Assembly: GCA_016235555.1 (NCBI GenBank)
Contig: JACRKC010000058.1
Coordinates: 1 to 64,000 of the forward strand
DNA length: 64,000 nt
Reading direction: 5' to 3'
Source of the DNA: Verrucomicrobiota bacterium
GTDB taxonomy: Bacteria > Verrucomicrobiota > Verrucomicrobiia > Opitutales > Opitutaceae
Positions 52,663 through 60,431 of this stretch are shown here, one piece after another. Numbering within the stretch: position 1 is the first letter of the stretch; each line of letters starts with the position of its first letter. The notes beneath the pieces were generated by a model. That model saw nothing but the letters and a program-made list of their open reading frames with translations, ran no database searches and had not been told where the DNA came from. A program made the position numbers and the translations under genes.

Positions 52663-54453
52663 TCACACCAGCGACACGCGTCTCGGCGGGCGCACGACGG
52701 TCGTGCCGGCGATCTTGTCGTGCCAGGATTGCTTCTCGTCGTCGAACGCCACCCACACGAAGCCGAGGCCGACCACTGCGAGCGACAGGAAGCACGCGAG
52801 CGCCCGCACCACTGCCGTCGGCCAATCGACCGGCCGGTCGTCGAGACGCACGACTTGCAGGCCGCACACGATGCCGCCGACGGTCGTGCCGCGGAATTTC
52901 CACATGAGCGCGCCATAGAGTGCGAGAATCGGGAGGACGGCCGGTCCGGCCCATGGGCCGAAACACACGGCGATGATCAACCCGTCGATGAAGAGCGCGC
53001 CCGCGCGAATCCAGAACCCGGCGCGCGGCATCGCCGCGGCGGCCACAGGCACTGACGCGCCCGCCGGTGCTCCTGATGGAGCGAAGGACGGGGCCGGCGC
53101 CGCGCCCGCGCTCTCCACGGCCGGCAGAGCCGTCATCGGTCCCGGCCCAAAGGTCGGCGGCGCACCGGCGGGCGAGCCCGCGGATGCAGCGAAGGCCATC
53201 GGCGGCGCGGTGACATCCGCGGCCATCGGCGCCGGCATCGGCGGCGTGGGCGGAGTCACGGGTGCCACCGGCGGCGGTGCGGGCGGAGTCGGTTTCTTGT
53301 CCGAGGTGAGCAACGCCATGATCGCGCAGCCGAAACCGAGGAAACTCGTCAGCAGCGAGAGCAGGAAGCCCGCGACCGGCACGATGTAGAGGACGACGAA
53401 CAGCAGGCCGCCCACGAGCACGGCGAGCGCGGGGTGGAATTTGTCCGCGGTGAGGCCGCGGCCCACGAGACCATAGAGCGCGGCTTTGCCAAAGAGCACG
53501 GCGAGCAGGATGCCGATCGGCAGCACCAGCAGCGCCACCGGGATGCCCACCACCGTCACCAGCAGCAGAATGAACAGCACCGGCAACGCGATGATCGAGA
53601 GAATGCCCGCCATGATCACCGCGATCGGCCGGCGCACGAGCATGTCGCCCGTGCGGCGCATCCCACCGGGGAACACGAGCGCCAGCACGACGTAGAACGC
53701 CAGCAGGAACAGCGTGAGCAGCCACATCCAGTTGAATCCCGGCGAAAAACCGAGGAGGCGCGCCGGCTTCACCGATTCGCTCCACCAGCGCTCGAAGCTC
53801 GGCCCGAACTTCTTGTTTCCGCCGACCGTCTTTTTGATGATCTTGCCGCCGACCTCGGCACCGGGCTCGCGATGCACCGTGCCGGTCACGCACACGATGT
53901 CGCCGCCGACCTTTGATTTCGGGCCGAGGTAGATATCGCCCAGGACGGCGACGGCGTTGCCGCCGACCGTGCCGTTGATGCGGTTGTCGCCCATGACGGC
54001 GACGGCGTCCCCCGTCACTTCGCCATCGACGGTCACATCGGCCATCACGCCGACCGCGGCACCTTCGATCAGTTCGCCGGCCTCGACGTGCGTATCCCCC
54101 ATGATGCTGACGCGATCATTGTCGCCGCGATGACTGCGGCGGCGCTTCGGCGCCGGCTCCGCGCTCGATCCGCTTTTCCCGGCCGCAGGCGCGGCGGTGA
54201 GATCGCGCAACTCAGGCTGCACCGGCTCCGCGTTCGGGGCGACCGGCGCAGCCGGTGCAGGTTCAGACGGGACCGCGGCTGGGGGCGTCGCCGCCGGCGC
54301 GGGTGCCGGCGCGGCGGCGGGAGGTTCAACCGCGGGCACGGCGGGCTTCTCAGGCGCGGCTGGCGCGGCGGGTTGCGCCAATGCTGTGAAGGTCAGCGCA
54401 AAAAAGAACGCGACGGCGGCGCCGAGGAAAAGTTGGCGGGAGCGTGAGTGCAT
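52663..54453 (-). CDS. Fusion: polymer-forming (bactofilin-like) domain - membrane helices - RDD domain
   Basis: 596 aa. Signal peptide about 1-27, then a Pro/Ala-rich stretch (about 28-95) and a basic patch (KRRRSHRG). Residues about 110-215 are short repeated beta turns (GEVTGDAVAVMGDNRINGTV, GGNAVAVLGDIYLG), as in polymer-forming cytoskeletal/bactofilin-like domains. About four TM helices cover 240-385. A second Pro/Ala/Met-rich linker spans about 388-475, and an RDD domain (RAGALFIDGLII) with more helices ends at about 590. It is downstream of the sigma/anti-sigma pair (11-bp gap), so it belongs to that envelope-stress-like unit. The role could be envelope permeability or ion flux; unknown. 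Confidence 0.82.
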   Translation of the reverse strand: MHSRSRQLFLGAAVAFFFALTFTALAQPAAPAAPEKPAVPAVEPPAAAPAPAPAATPPAAVPSEPAPAAPVAPNAEPVQPELRDLTAAPAAGKSGSSAEPAPKRRRSHRGDNDRVSIMGDTHVEAGELIEGAAVGVMADVTVDGEVTGDAVAVMGDNRINGTVGGNAVAVLGDIYLGPKSKVGGDIVCVTGTVHREPGAEVGGKIIKKTVGGNKKFGPSFERWWSESVKPARLLGFSPGFNWMWLLTLFLLAFYVVLALVFPGGMRRTGDMLVRRPIAVIMAGILSIIALPVLFILLLVTVVGIPVALLVLPIGILLAVLFGKAALYGLVGRGLTADKFHPALAVLVGGLLFVVLYIVPVAGFLLSLLTSFLGFGCAIMALLTSDKKPTPPAPPPVAPVTPPTPPMPAPMAADVTAPPMAFAASAGSPAGAPPTFGPGPMTALPAVESAGAAPAPSFAPSGAPAGASVPVAAAAMPRAGFWIRAGALFIDGLIIAVCFGPWAGPAVLPILALYGALMWKFRGTTVGGIVCGLQVVRLDDRPVDWPTAVVRALACFLSLAVVGLGFVWVAFDDEKQSWHDKIAGTTVVRPPRRVSLV

Positions 54454-54464
54454 GGCGGGGAAAA

Positions 54465-54923
54465 TCAGCGGGCGGAGTGAAAAGTGCGGTAAGCGGCGGC
54501 GCCGACGCCGATGAGCGTGGCGTAGCAGGCGGCGATGAGGGCGAGCCCGCCGTAGAGCCAGAGCGGCGGGATCGCGCGCCAGAGAGCAGCGCCGGTGTCG
54601 ATCCCGGTGCGGCCGAGGTCACGCGCGAGAGTGAACCACGCGAAGGTGTCGGCAAACTGCGGCGAGCCGGCCACGCGCACCATGGAGAAGAGGCCGACCA
54701 CGAGCAGCGCGGCGAGCGCCGCGGTGCCGACGAAGAACCCGGCGCGCACGGCCACCGGCCAGTGCGAGTAACTCTGCCGCCACCACGGGAGCGCGGCGCG
54801 GCGCTCGATCTCGGCCACCACGCGCAGTTCCAGCGAGCGCGGCGCCCGGCGCGGCGGGAGGTCGCGCAGCGTGCGGTCGATGAGGCGCTCGAGTTGCTCG
54901 TGGTTGTCGGGAGAGGGAGTCAT
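54465..54923 (-). CDS. Small membrane protein, probable anti-sigma partner
   Basis: 152 aa. A soluble N-terminal region (NHEQLERLIDRTLRDLPPRRAP, about 7-45) precedes two hydrophobic helices (about 60-83 and 122-143). There is no HxxxCxxC zinc motif, so it is not a standard ZAS anti-sigma factor. Identification rests on position: 67 bp downstream of an ECF sigma gene, cytoplasmic N-terminus plus membrane helices. The BIME at 54934-54981 lies between the two genes and may set their ratio. Confidence 0.6.
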   Translation of the reverse strand: MTPSPDNHEQLERLIDRTLRDLPPRRAPRSLELRVVAEIERRAALPWWRQSYSHWPVAVRAGFFVGTAALAALLVVGLFSMVRVAGSPQFADTFAWFTLARDLGRTGIDTGAALWRAIPPLWLYGGLALIAACYATLIGVGAAAYRTFHSAR

Positions 54924-54933
54924 GGCGGTTTTC

Positions 54934-54981
54934 GTAGGTCGGGGTTCATCCCCGATGCGTCGGGCGTAAAGCCCGACCTAC
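54934..54981 (+). repeat. BIME-like palindrome between sigma and anti-sigma genes
   Basis: GTAG, hairpin GTCGGGGTTCATCCCCGA, hairpin GTCGGGCGTAAAGCCCGAC, CTAC. Located within an apparent operon, where it could attenuate or stabilise mRNA. Confidence 0.87.
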
Positions 54982-54990
54982 TTTTCGAGT

Positions 54991-55590
54991 TTAGGTGGTG
55001 ATTCGTTCGTGCGCGGTGCCCGAGCGTTGGAGGATTTTGGCGAGCGCGGCGCGGGCGCGGAGGATGTCGGTCTTCACCTTGGCGAGCGAGATGCCGAGTT
55101 TCCTGGCGATCTCGTCGTAGGGGAGGTCTTCGAAATGATAGAGCACCAGGGGCACGCGCTGGTGTTCGGGGAGTTGATCAAGGGCGCGCTCCACCAAGGC
55201 CCGGCGCTCATCGGCATCGACGCCCGCGAAAAACGTGTCGGGCGCGGCGAACTCGATCCCGGGCTCGTCGTCGCCGCCGGCGTCGTCGGCGCGCCGGAAC
55301 TCGGAGAAGAATTTCCAACGGTTGCGGTAGCGCGAGAGGTGGTTGAGGGAGAGGTTGGTGGCGACGGTTTTGAGCCAGCCGCCGGCGGTCGGGCTGGTGC
55401 GCAATTGCTCGAAGTGTTCGTGGGCCTTGATGAACACTTCCTGCGAGATGTCTTCGGCCTGGGCGTCGTTGCCGGTGAGGCGGGCGGCGGTGGAGAAGAC
55501 CATGTCCTGGTAGGCGCGCATGAACGTCGGGAAGTCGGCCGGGGGAATCAGCCCCGAGGGTGGTGTGTGCACTGGAGGTTCATCGTTCAT
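54991..55590 (-). CDS. ECF-type RNA polymerase sigma factor
   Basis: 199 aa from ATG 55590; the frame is open further upstream, but that part is the 83-bp repeat. Region 2 at about 23-90 (DMVFSTAARLTGNDAQAEDI, SQEVFIKAHEHF), region 4 at about 130-190 (ALDQLPEHQRVPLVLYHFED, YDEIARKLGISLAKVKTDI). An acidic linker (DDAGGDDEPGIEF) joins them. Heads a unit with a small membrane protein and the RDD fusion. Such sigma factors respond to envelope or solute stress through a membrane partner. Divergent from the mannosylglycerate operon across about 640 bp. Confidence 0.93.
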   Translation of the reverse strand: MNDEPPVHTPPSGLIPPADFPTFMRAYQDMVFSTAARLTGNDAQAEDISQEVFIKAHEHFEQLRTSPTAGGWLKTVATNLSLNHLSRYRNRWKFFSEFRRADDAGGDDEPGIEFAAPDTFFAGVDADERRALVERALDQLPEHQRVPLVLYHFEDLPYDEIARKLGISLAKVKTDILRARAALAKILQRSGTAHERITT

Positions 55591-56234
55591 GCCCAGAACC
55601 CGGCCCGGCCCGGAAAGTCGCAAAAAAATACGGCGCCCAGGCCCCGGCGCGCGAGTGCGAAGCGCATCCCCGTCAGGTTGCGGGCGCAGCTCAGATTCTT
55701 GCAGTCCGGTTAGAGCGACGGAGCGGCGGTTTTCAACCGCCGGGCTTGGGCGCTTGGAAAAGCGCCCCTCCGCAGTGCACGAAAGTGAGATGCGCCCGCG
55801 GGTTGCGCCACGGCCCCGGGCCACCGCGACCGGCGGAAAAATTCCGCGCCGGAGAATTTTGCCTTGGCAGCGGCGGGCCCGGTCGGTGTCGTGAGAGCGG
55901 GGTCGCTCGCCCTTCTCCGACCCGTGTTTCGTTTCGGTGCACCCGACAGGGAATCGCGAGCGGCGTCATCTGCCTCGGACTCTCCGGGCACCGCGGTCAC
56001 GGCCGCGTCAACGCAACCCGCCGGCGCCTGCGACTCAGCGCACGCCGGCACAACCCACCGCAAAAATGCCAGTCCACCTCCCTGAGTCTGCGCTGCCGCG
56101 TCTCGGCTTGGTTTCCCCGCGCGGGCTCACCGCCCGCCAGGCAAGTAAACCGGCCGGCCCAACCTCCCTCCGCCCAGGATCGCGCGACCCGCAGTGCGGC
56201 TCAACCCACGCCAGCCAACGGCGCGGCTCCCGCC
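55591..56234. other. Divergent regulatory region between sigma factor and mpgS
   Basis: 644 bp containing the 83-bp repeat copy at 55690-55773 and otherwise GC-rich sequence. It must carry the promoters for the ECF unit and probably for the mannosylglycerate operon. No clear -10/-35 pair or operator could be picked out. Confidence 0.55.
55690..55773 (+). repeat. 83-bp two-hairpin repeat, copy 2
   Basis: Matches 9012-9094 over its whole length with few differences. It contains hairpins GGCGGTTTTCAACCGCC and GGGCGCTTGGAAAAGCGCCC. It begins 100 bp upstream of the sigma gene start and inflates that open frame. Confidence 0.85.
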
Positions 56235-57464
56235 ATGCGAATTGAAATCCCCCGCGAATTCGAGCGCCTCGGCGCCGTCCGGATCTACGGCCTGCAGAAA
56301 GTCTACGAACTCGACGCCGGCGGCTCGCCGGACGTGATCGCCCGCGACGACGGCGTCGTCCGCAGCCTCCCGGCCGAGGCGATCCACGAGGTGCAGCGCC
56401 AGATGGCCATCGTCGTGCCCGTGCGCAGCGAGCGGTTGAAGCTGATCGAAAGCGTGCTCGTCGGCATCCCCAACCCCTGCCTCGTCATCGTGGTGTCGAA
56501 CAGCCCGCGCGAACCGATCGACCGCCATTTCCTCGAGCAGGAGTCCATCGCCAACTTCTGCCAGTTCACGCGCAAACAAGTCGTGATCGCGCACCAGCGG
56601 GATCCCGCGGTCGCGGCGGCCTTCGCGGCCGGTGATTACCCGGAAATCCTCGACGAGGCCGGGCTGGTCCGCCACGGCAAGGCCGAGGGCATGATCATCG
56701 GCACGCTGCTCGCGCGCCTCCTCGGGCGCCGCTACGTGGGCTTCGTCGACAGCGACAACTATTTCCCCGGCGCCGTGAACGAATACGTGCGCGACTACGC
56801 CGCCGGCTTCCTCATGCACGGCAGCGATCACACCCTCGTGCGCATCGCGTGGCACTCCAAACCGAAGATCGTGGAGCAGGCCCTCTACTTTGCGAAATGG
56901 GGCCGCAGCTCGCGCCGCTGCAACCGCGCGCTCAACCAGCTCCTCTCCGCCTACACCGGATTCGAGACCGACATCGTCAAGACCGGCAACGCCGGCGAGC
57001 ACGCCCTCACCCTCGATCTCGCGATGGCCATGCGCTATGCCACCGGCTACGCCGTCGAGCCCCATCACTACATCGATCTGCTCGAGCGGCACGGCGGCAT
57101 CCTGCCCACCGAGCGGGGCGACATGCGCCAGCTCGTGCGCATCTGCCAGATCGAGTCGCGCAATCCCCACCTGCACGCCGACAAGGGCGACGCCCACGTG
57201 GCCGACATGATCGTGGGTTCGCTGGCCACGATTTATCACTCGCGGCTCTGCCCCCCGGCGCTGCGGTCGCGCCTCGAGGCCGAGCTCCGTCAGGCCGGCT
57301 ACCTCGGCGAGGGCGAACCGGTGCGCGCGATCCGCGTTTATCCGAGTCTCACGCAACTCGCCCTCGATCGCTTCGCCGCCGGGATGCAGGAAATCCTCGA
57401 CCGGCGGATCGGTGCGACCGCCCCCGCGAATGGCGCGCCCGTCCATGCCGGCCACCCCGCCTGA
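56235..57464 (+). CDS. mpgS: Mannosyl-3-phosphoglycerate synthase
   Basis: 409 aa, usual length for the family. GT55 glycosyltransferase transferring mannose from GDP-mannose to 3-phosphoglycerate. Recognised by RIYGLQKVYELDAG at the N-terminus, AIVVPVRSERLKLIESVL, VIVVSNSPREPIDRHF, FVDSDNYFPGAVNEYV (the metal-binding DxD-type motif) and YTGFETDIVKTGNAGEHALT, all typical of MpgS. No signal peptide, so cytoplasmic. It overlaps the phosphatase gene by 20 bp, the usual mpgS-mpgP pairing for the two-step route to mannosylglycerate. Confidence 0.93.
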   Translation: MRIEIPREFERLGAVRIYGLQKVYELDAGGSPDVIARDDGVVRSLPAEAIHEVQRQMAIVVPVRSERLKLIESVLVGIPNPCLVIVVSNSPREPIDRHFLEQESIANFCQFTRKQVVIAHQRDPAVAAAFAAGDYPEILDEAGLVRHGKAEGMIIGTLLARLLGRRYVGFVDSDNYFPGAVNEYVRDYAAGFLMHGSDHTLVRIAWHSKPKIVEQALYFAKWGRSSRRCNRALNQLLSAYTGFETDIVKTGNAGEHALTLDLAMAMRYATGYAVEPHHYIDLLERHGGILPTERGDMRQLVRICQIESRNPHLHADKGDAHVADMIVGSLATIYHSRLCPPALRSRLEAELRQAGYLGEGEPVRAIRVYPSLTQLALDRFAAGMQEILDRRIGATAPANGAPVHAGHPA

Positions 57465-58266
57465 CCCCGCCCCGCCGCTCGTCGTCTTCACCGACCTCGA
57501 TGGCACGCTGCTCGACGCCCGCACTTACGAGGCCGGCGTGGCGCGCGACGCGCTCGCGGCGCTCGCGCAGCGCGGCGTGCCGGTGGTGTTTTGCTCGTCG
57601 AAAACCGCCGCCGAACAGCGACCGCTGCGCGCCGCGCTCGGGCTCCCGCCGGCACCCTTCATCGTCGAAAATGGCTCCGCCTGTTTCGTGCCGGACGCGA
57701 CGGGCACGGAACACGTGCACGTGCTGGGCCGGCCCGCGGCCGACGTGCGCGCCGGGCTGCATCGCGCCGCCGCCACCGCCGGACTGCGGGTCACCGGTTA
57801 CGCCGACCTCTCCGTCGCCGCCGTGGCCGCGCGCACCGGGCTCGACGTCGCCGCCGCGGAACGCGCCGGCCGGCGCGACTTCAGCGAAACGCTCGTCGAC
57901 GAATTCCCGCCCGCGGCCTGGGCGCGGCTCGAGGTCGCGCTCGCGGCCGAAGGCTTGTGCGCGCGCCACGGCGGCCGCTTCCGCACCGTGACGGGCGCGG
58001 GGGCCGACAAAGGCCGCGCCGTCCGGCTCGTCGCCGAACGCTTTCGCGCCGCCGCCGGCCGCACCGTGCCGACCGCCGGCCTCGGCGATAGCGCCAACGA
58101 CGAAAGCCTGCTCGCCGCCGTCGACCGGGCTTTTCTCCTTGGCGCAGGCCCCAACCCGTGGTCGCCCGACCTCCCCGGCTTGCGGCGAATCGCCACCGGC
58201 GGACCGGCCGGCTGGTGCGAAGCGATCGCCGAATTGCTGGCGGGCCTCCCCGTCCGCCATGACTGA
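57445..58266 (+). CDS. mpgP: Mannosyl-3-phosphoglycerate phosphatase (HAD superfamily)
   Basis: 273 aa. HAD motif I VVFTDLDGTLLDA (nucleophile Asp), motif II FCSSKTAAEQ (Ser/Thr), motif III Lys region GADKGRAVRLVAE, motif IV LGDSANDESLLAAVD. These, and the cap type, match Cof-like phosphatases of the MPGP group. It removes phosphate from mannosyl-3-phosphoglycerate to give mannosylglycerate. ATG 57445 is preferred; GTG 57412 and ATG 57430 are alternatives. It overlaps trkH by 8 bp. The pairing with mpgS makes the function firm. Confidence 0.92.
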   Translation: MPATPPDPAPPLVVFTDLDGTLLDARTYEAGVARDALAALAQRGVPVVFCSSKTAAEQRPLRAALGLPPAPFIVENGSACFVPDATGTEHVHVLGRPAADVRAGLHRAAATAGLRVTGYADLSVAAVAARTGLDVAAAERAGRRDFSETLVDEFPPAAWARLEVALAAEGLCARHGGRFRTVTGAGADKGRAVRLVAERFRAAAGRTVPTAGLGDSANDESLLAAVDRAFLLGAGPNPWSPDLPGLRRIATGGPAGWCEAIAELLAGLPVRHD

Positions 58267-59752
58267 CCCGCGCCCTCCCGAAAAAACCGGCGTGGTCCAA
58301 CGCCTGGTCGCCGCGCCGCGGGAGGTGTGGGCGAATGTGCGTCCGCTCGTTGCACCGAGAATCCAATGGAAGTCGGCCTTTCAGCCCCAGCGGCAGGATC
58401 CCGACCTGCGCCCGGTGCCGCTCGGGTTTCTCGGGCTCATCGCACTCGGCACGCTCGCGCTCATGCTGCCCGCGGCGCACGCGCCCGGCCGCACCCTCGC
58501 GTGGATCGATGCGCTTTTCGTCGCGACCTCGGCGGTGTGCGTGACCGGGCTTTCGACCGTCAACATCGCCGAACTGCTGAGTCCGCTGGGCCACGGCATC
58601 GTCCTCGCGCTGGTCCAGGTTGGCGGCCTCGGCATCGTCACCGCCACCCTGGCGCTGGTGATGCTCGGCGGGGAGCGGTTGTCGCTGGCGCAGGAAGGCG
58701 CCGTCGCGGCCACGGTCGGGCGGTTGCAACGCGCGCGGCCGGCGGAGTTGTTTCGTTTCAGTTGCCTCGTCGTCGCGCTCGTCGAGACGGCCGGCGCCAC
58801 CGCGCTGTTCTGGCGGCTGTTCACCACGCAACCCGACGCCGAGCCGCTCGCGTTGATCTGGCTCGCCGTGTTTCATGCGGTCAGCGCGTTCTGCAACGCC
58901 GGCTTTTCGCTCTTTCCGGCGGGACTGCTGCTCTGGCGCGGCGATCCGGTGCTGCTGGGCATCATCGACGGCCTGGTGATCATGGGCGGCATCGGCCTGC
59001 TCTCGCTCGTGAATCTCCGCTACTTCGCGTTCTGGCGCCGCGATCCCCGGCGGCGCGGCGGGCTCACGCTCCAGACGCGGCTCGCGGTCGCGACCTCGCT
59101 CGCCCTGATCGCCGTCGGCACCCTCGCCGTGCTGCTCTTCGAGTGGAACCGCACGCTCGCCGGCCTGCCCGCGGGCCAGAAGCTCTCGCTCGCCGCGTTT
59201 CACTCGGTCATGACCCGCACGGCGGGGTTCAACGCGGTCGACCCCGCCGAGTTTCACCCGGCCACGCTGTTCGTCAGCCTCGGGCTGATGTTCGTCGGCG
59301 GCTCGCCGGGATCGATGGCCGGCGGCATCAAGACCGTGACCCTGGCGGTGTTGCTCTGCACCTGCGGCGCCGCGCTCCGGCGGGAGGAGACGGTGCAGGT
59401 CTTCCGCCGCCGCATCGGCCCGCGCACGATCAACCTCGCCCTGTTGGTGACGATGCTCGCCACGTTCATCGTGATGCTCGGCTTCGGCGCGCTGATGCTG
59501 ACCGAGCTGGGCCGGCCGGCTTCGCAAACGGCCGAGCACTGGCTCGGGCTCGCGTTTGAAACGGTCTCGGCCTTCGCGACCGTCGGGCTGAGCACCGGCC
59601 TGACGCCGTTGCTCACGCCGCCGGGCAAGGGCGTGGTGATGGCGCTGATGTTCGTGGGTCGCGTGGCGCCGCTCATGCTCGCGGTTTATCTCGCGCGCCC
59701 GGTGAAACCGTGGCACATCCGGCACCCCGAGGAAGAGGTGGCGCTCGGCTGA
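58259..59752 (+). CDS. trkH: Trk/Ktr-type K+ channel subunit (TrkH/KtrB)
   Basis: 497 aa integral membrane protein with about ten helices. Four pore loops carry the filter glycines: SAVCVTGLST, VSAFCNAGFS, MTRTAGFNAV, and SAFATVGLSTG. A Gly-rich SPGSMAGGIKT segment after the third is typical of this family. It forms the K+ translocating subunit and needs the RCK protein encoded next. It may use the Na+ or H+ gradient. Its place after the mannosylglycerate genes suggests that K+ is taken up as counter-ion for the anionic solute. Confidence 0.93.
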   Translation: MTDPRPPEKTGVVQRLVAAPREVWANVRPLVAPRIQWKSAFQPQRQDPDLRPVPLGFLGLIALGTLALMLPAAHAPGRTLAWIDALFVATSAVCVTGLSTVNIAELLSPLGHGIVLALVQVGGLGIVTATLALVMLGGERLSLAQEGAVAATVGRLQRARPAELFRFSCLVVALVETAGATALFWRLFTTQPDAEPLALIWLAVFHAVSAFCNAGFSLFPAGLLLWRGDPVLLGIIDGLVIMGGIGLLSLVNLRYFAFWRRDPRRRGGLTLQTRLAVATSLALIAVGTLAVLLFEWNRTLAGLPAGQKLSLAAFHSVMTRTAGFNAVDPAEFHPATLFVSLGLMFVGGSPGSMAGGIKTVTLAVLLCTCGAALRREETVQVFRRRIGPRTINLALLVTMLATFIVMLGFGALMLTELGRPASQTAEHWLGLAFETVSAFATVGLSTGLTPLLTPPGKGVVMALMFVGRVAPLMLAVYLARPVKPWHIRHPEEEVALG

Positions 59753-59759
59753 ATTCCCC

Positions 59760-60431
59760 ATGGCAAAACGCATCTTCATCATCGGCGGCGGCCGCTTCGG
59801 CGTGCATCTGGCCCTGCGCCTCTCCGAACTCGGTTGCGAGGTCCAGCTGGGCGACAACCGCCCGCAGCGCGTCAAGGAACTGGCCGAGGATGGTTTTCAC
59901 GCGGTCGAGATGGATGCGACCGACGACGACGCGCTCAAGGAAAGCGGCGCCCTCGACGCCGACGCCGTGGTCGTGGCCATCGGCGACAACATGCAGGCGA
60001 GCATCCTCGCGAGCCTGCTGCTCAAACAAGGCGGCGCGCGCACGGTCATCGGCCGGGCGCTCGACGTGAAGCACGCGCAGGTGCTCGAGCGGCTCGGGGT
60101 GGACGAGGTGGTGCTGCCGTCGCGCGACGTCGCCTACCAGCTCGCCGAAAAACTCCGCGACGGCGCCAGCGGCGACCGTCACCTGCTCGCGGAGGACTAC
60201 GTGCTGGCCGATGTGCGGCTGGGCCCGGCGCTGGCCGGCCAGACCCTCGCCACCGCGCAACTCCCGCGACGCTTCGGTGTGACGGCGGTGCTGTTCCGCC
60301 GCCCCGCCGGCGACCGTTGGGAAATCTCGCCGGCGGGCCCGGCGCTGGAGCTGGCCGCGGGCGGTGTGCTCGCGGTCGTGGGCCGCCGGGAAAAGGTCAA
60401 CCGCTTCGAACGGGACTGCGGCGCGACATGA
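59760..60431 (+). CDS. trkA: Trk/Ktr K+ uptake regulatory subunit (RCK domain)
   Basis: 223 aa, the size of single-RCK KtrA/TrkA-type proteins rather than the double-length TrkA of enterobacteria. Rossmann nucleotide site IFIIGGGRFGVHLA, acidic binder GDNRPQR, VVVAIGDNMQASILASLL; C-terminal TrkA_C about 140-220. Peripheral gating subunit of the preceding channel, likely responsive to NAD(H) or ATP/ADP. Starts 7 bp after trkH; its stop overlaps the next start (ATGA). Confidence 0.93.
   Translation: MAKRIFIIGGGRFGVHLALRLSELGCEVQLGDNRPQRVKELAEDGFHAVEMDATDDDALKESGALDADAVVVAIGDNMQASILASLLLKQGGARTVIGRALDVKHAQVLERLGVDEVVLPSRDVAYQLAEKLRDGASGDRHLLAEDYVLADVRLGPALAGQTLATAQLPRRFGVTAVLFRRPAGDRWEISPAGPALELAAGGVLAVVGRREKVNRFERDCGAT

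Noticed and set aside
55591-55824. Longer N-terminus of the ECF sigma factor
   Set aside because: The upstream part translates the 83-bp repeat; a normal sigma N-terminus starts at ATG 55590.
56235-57464. General nucleotide-sugar glycosyltransferase instead of mannosyl-3-phosphoglycerate synthase
   Set aside because: Length, motif set and the overlapping HAD phosphatase gene fit MpgS specifically.
59834-60427. Upstream extension of the SLC13 permease frame by about 200 codons
   Set aside because: It overlaps the complete trkA gene in another frame and has Arg/Ala/Pro-rich shadow composition; ATG 60428 overlaps the trkA stop as expected for coupling.
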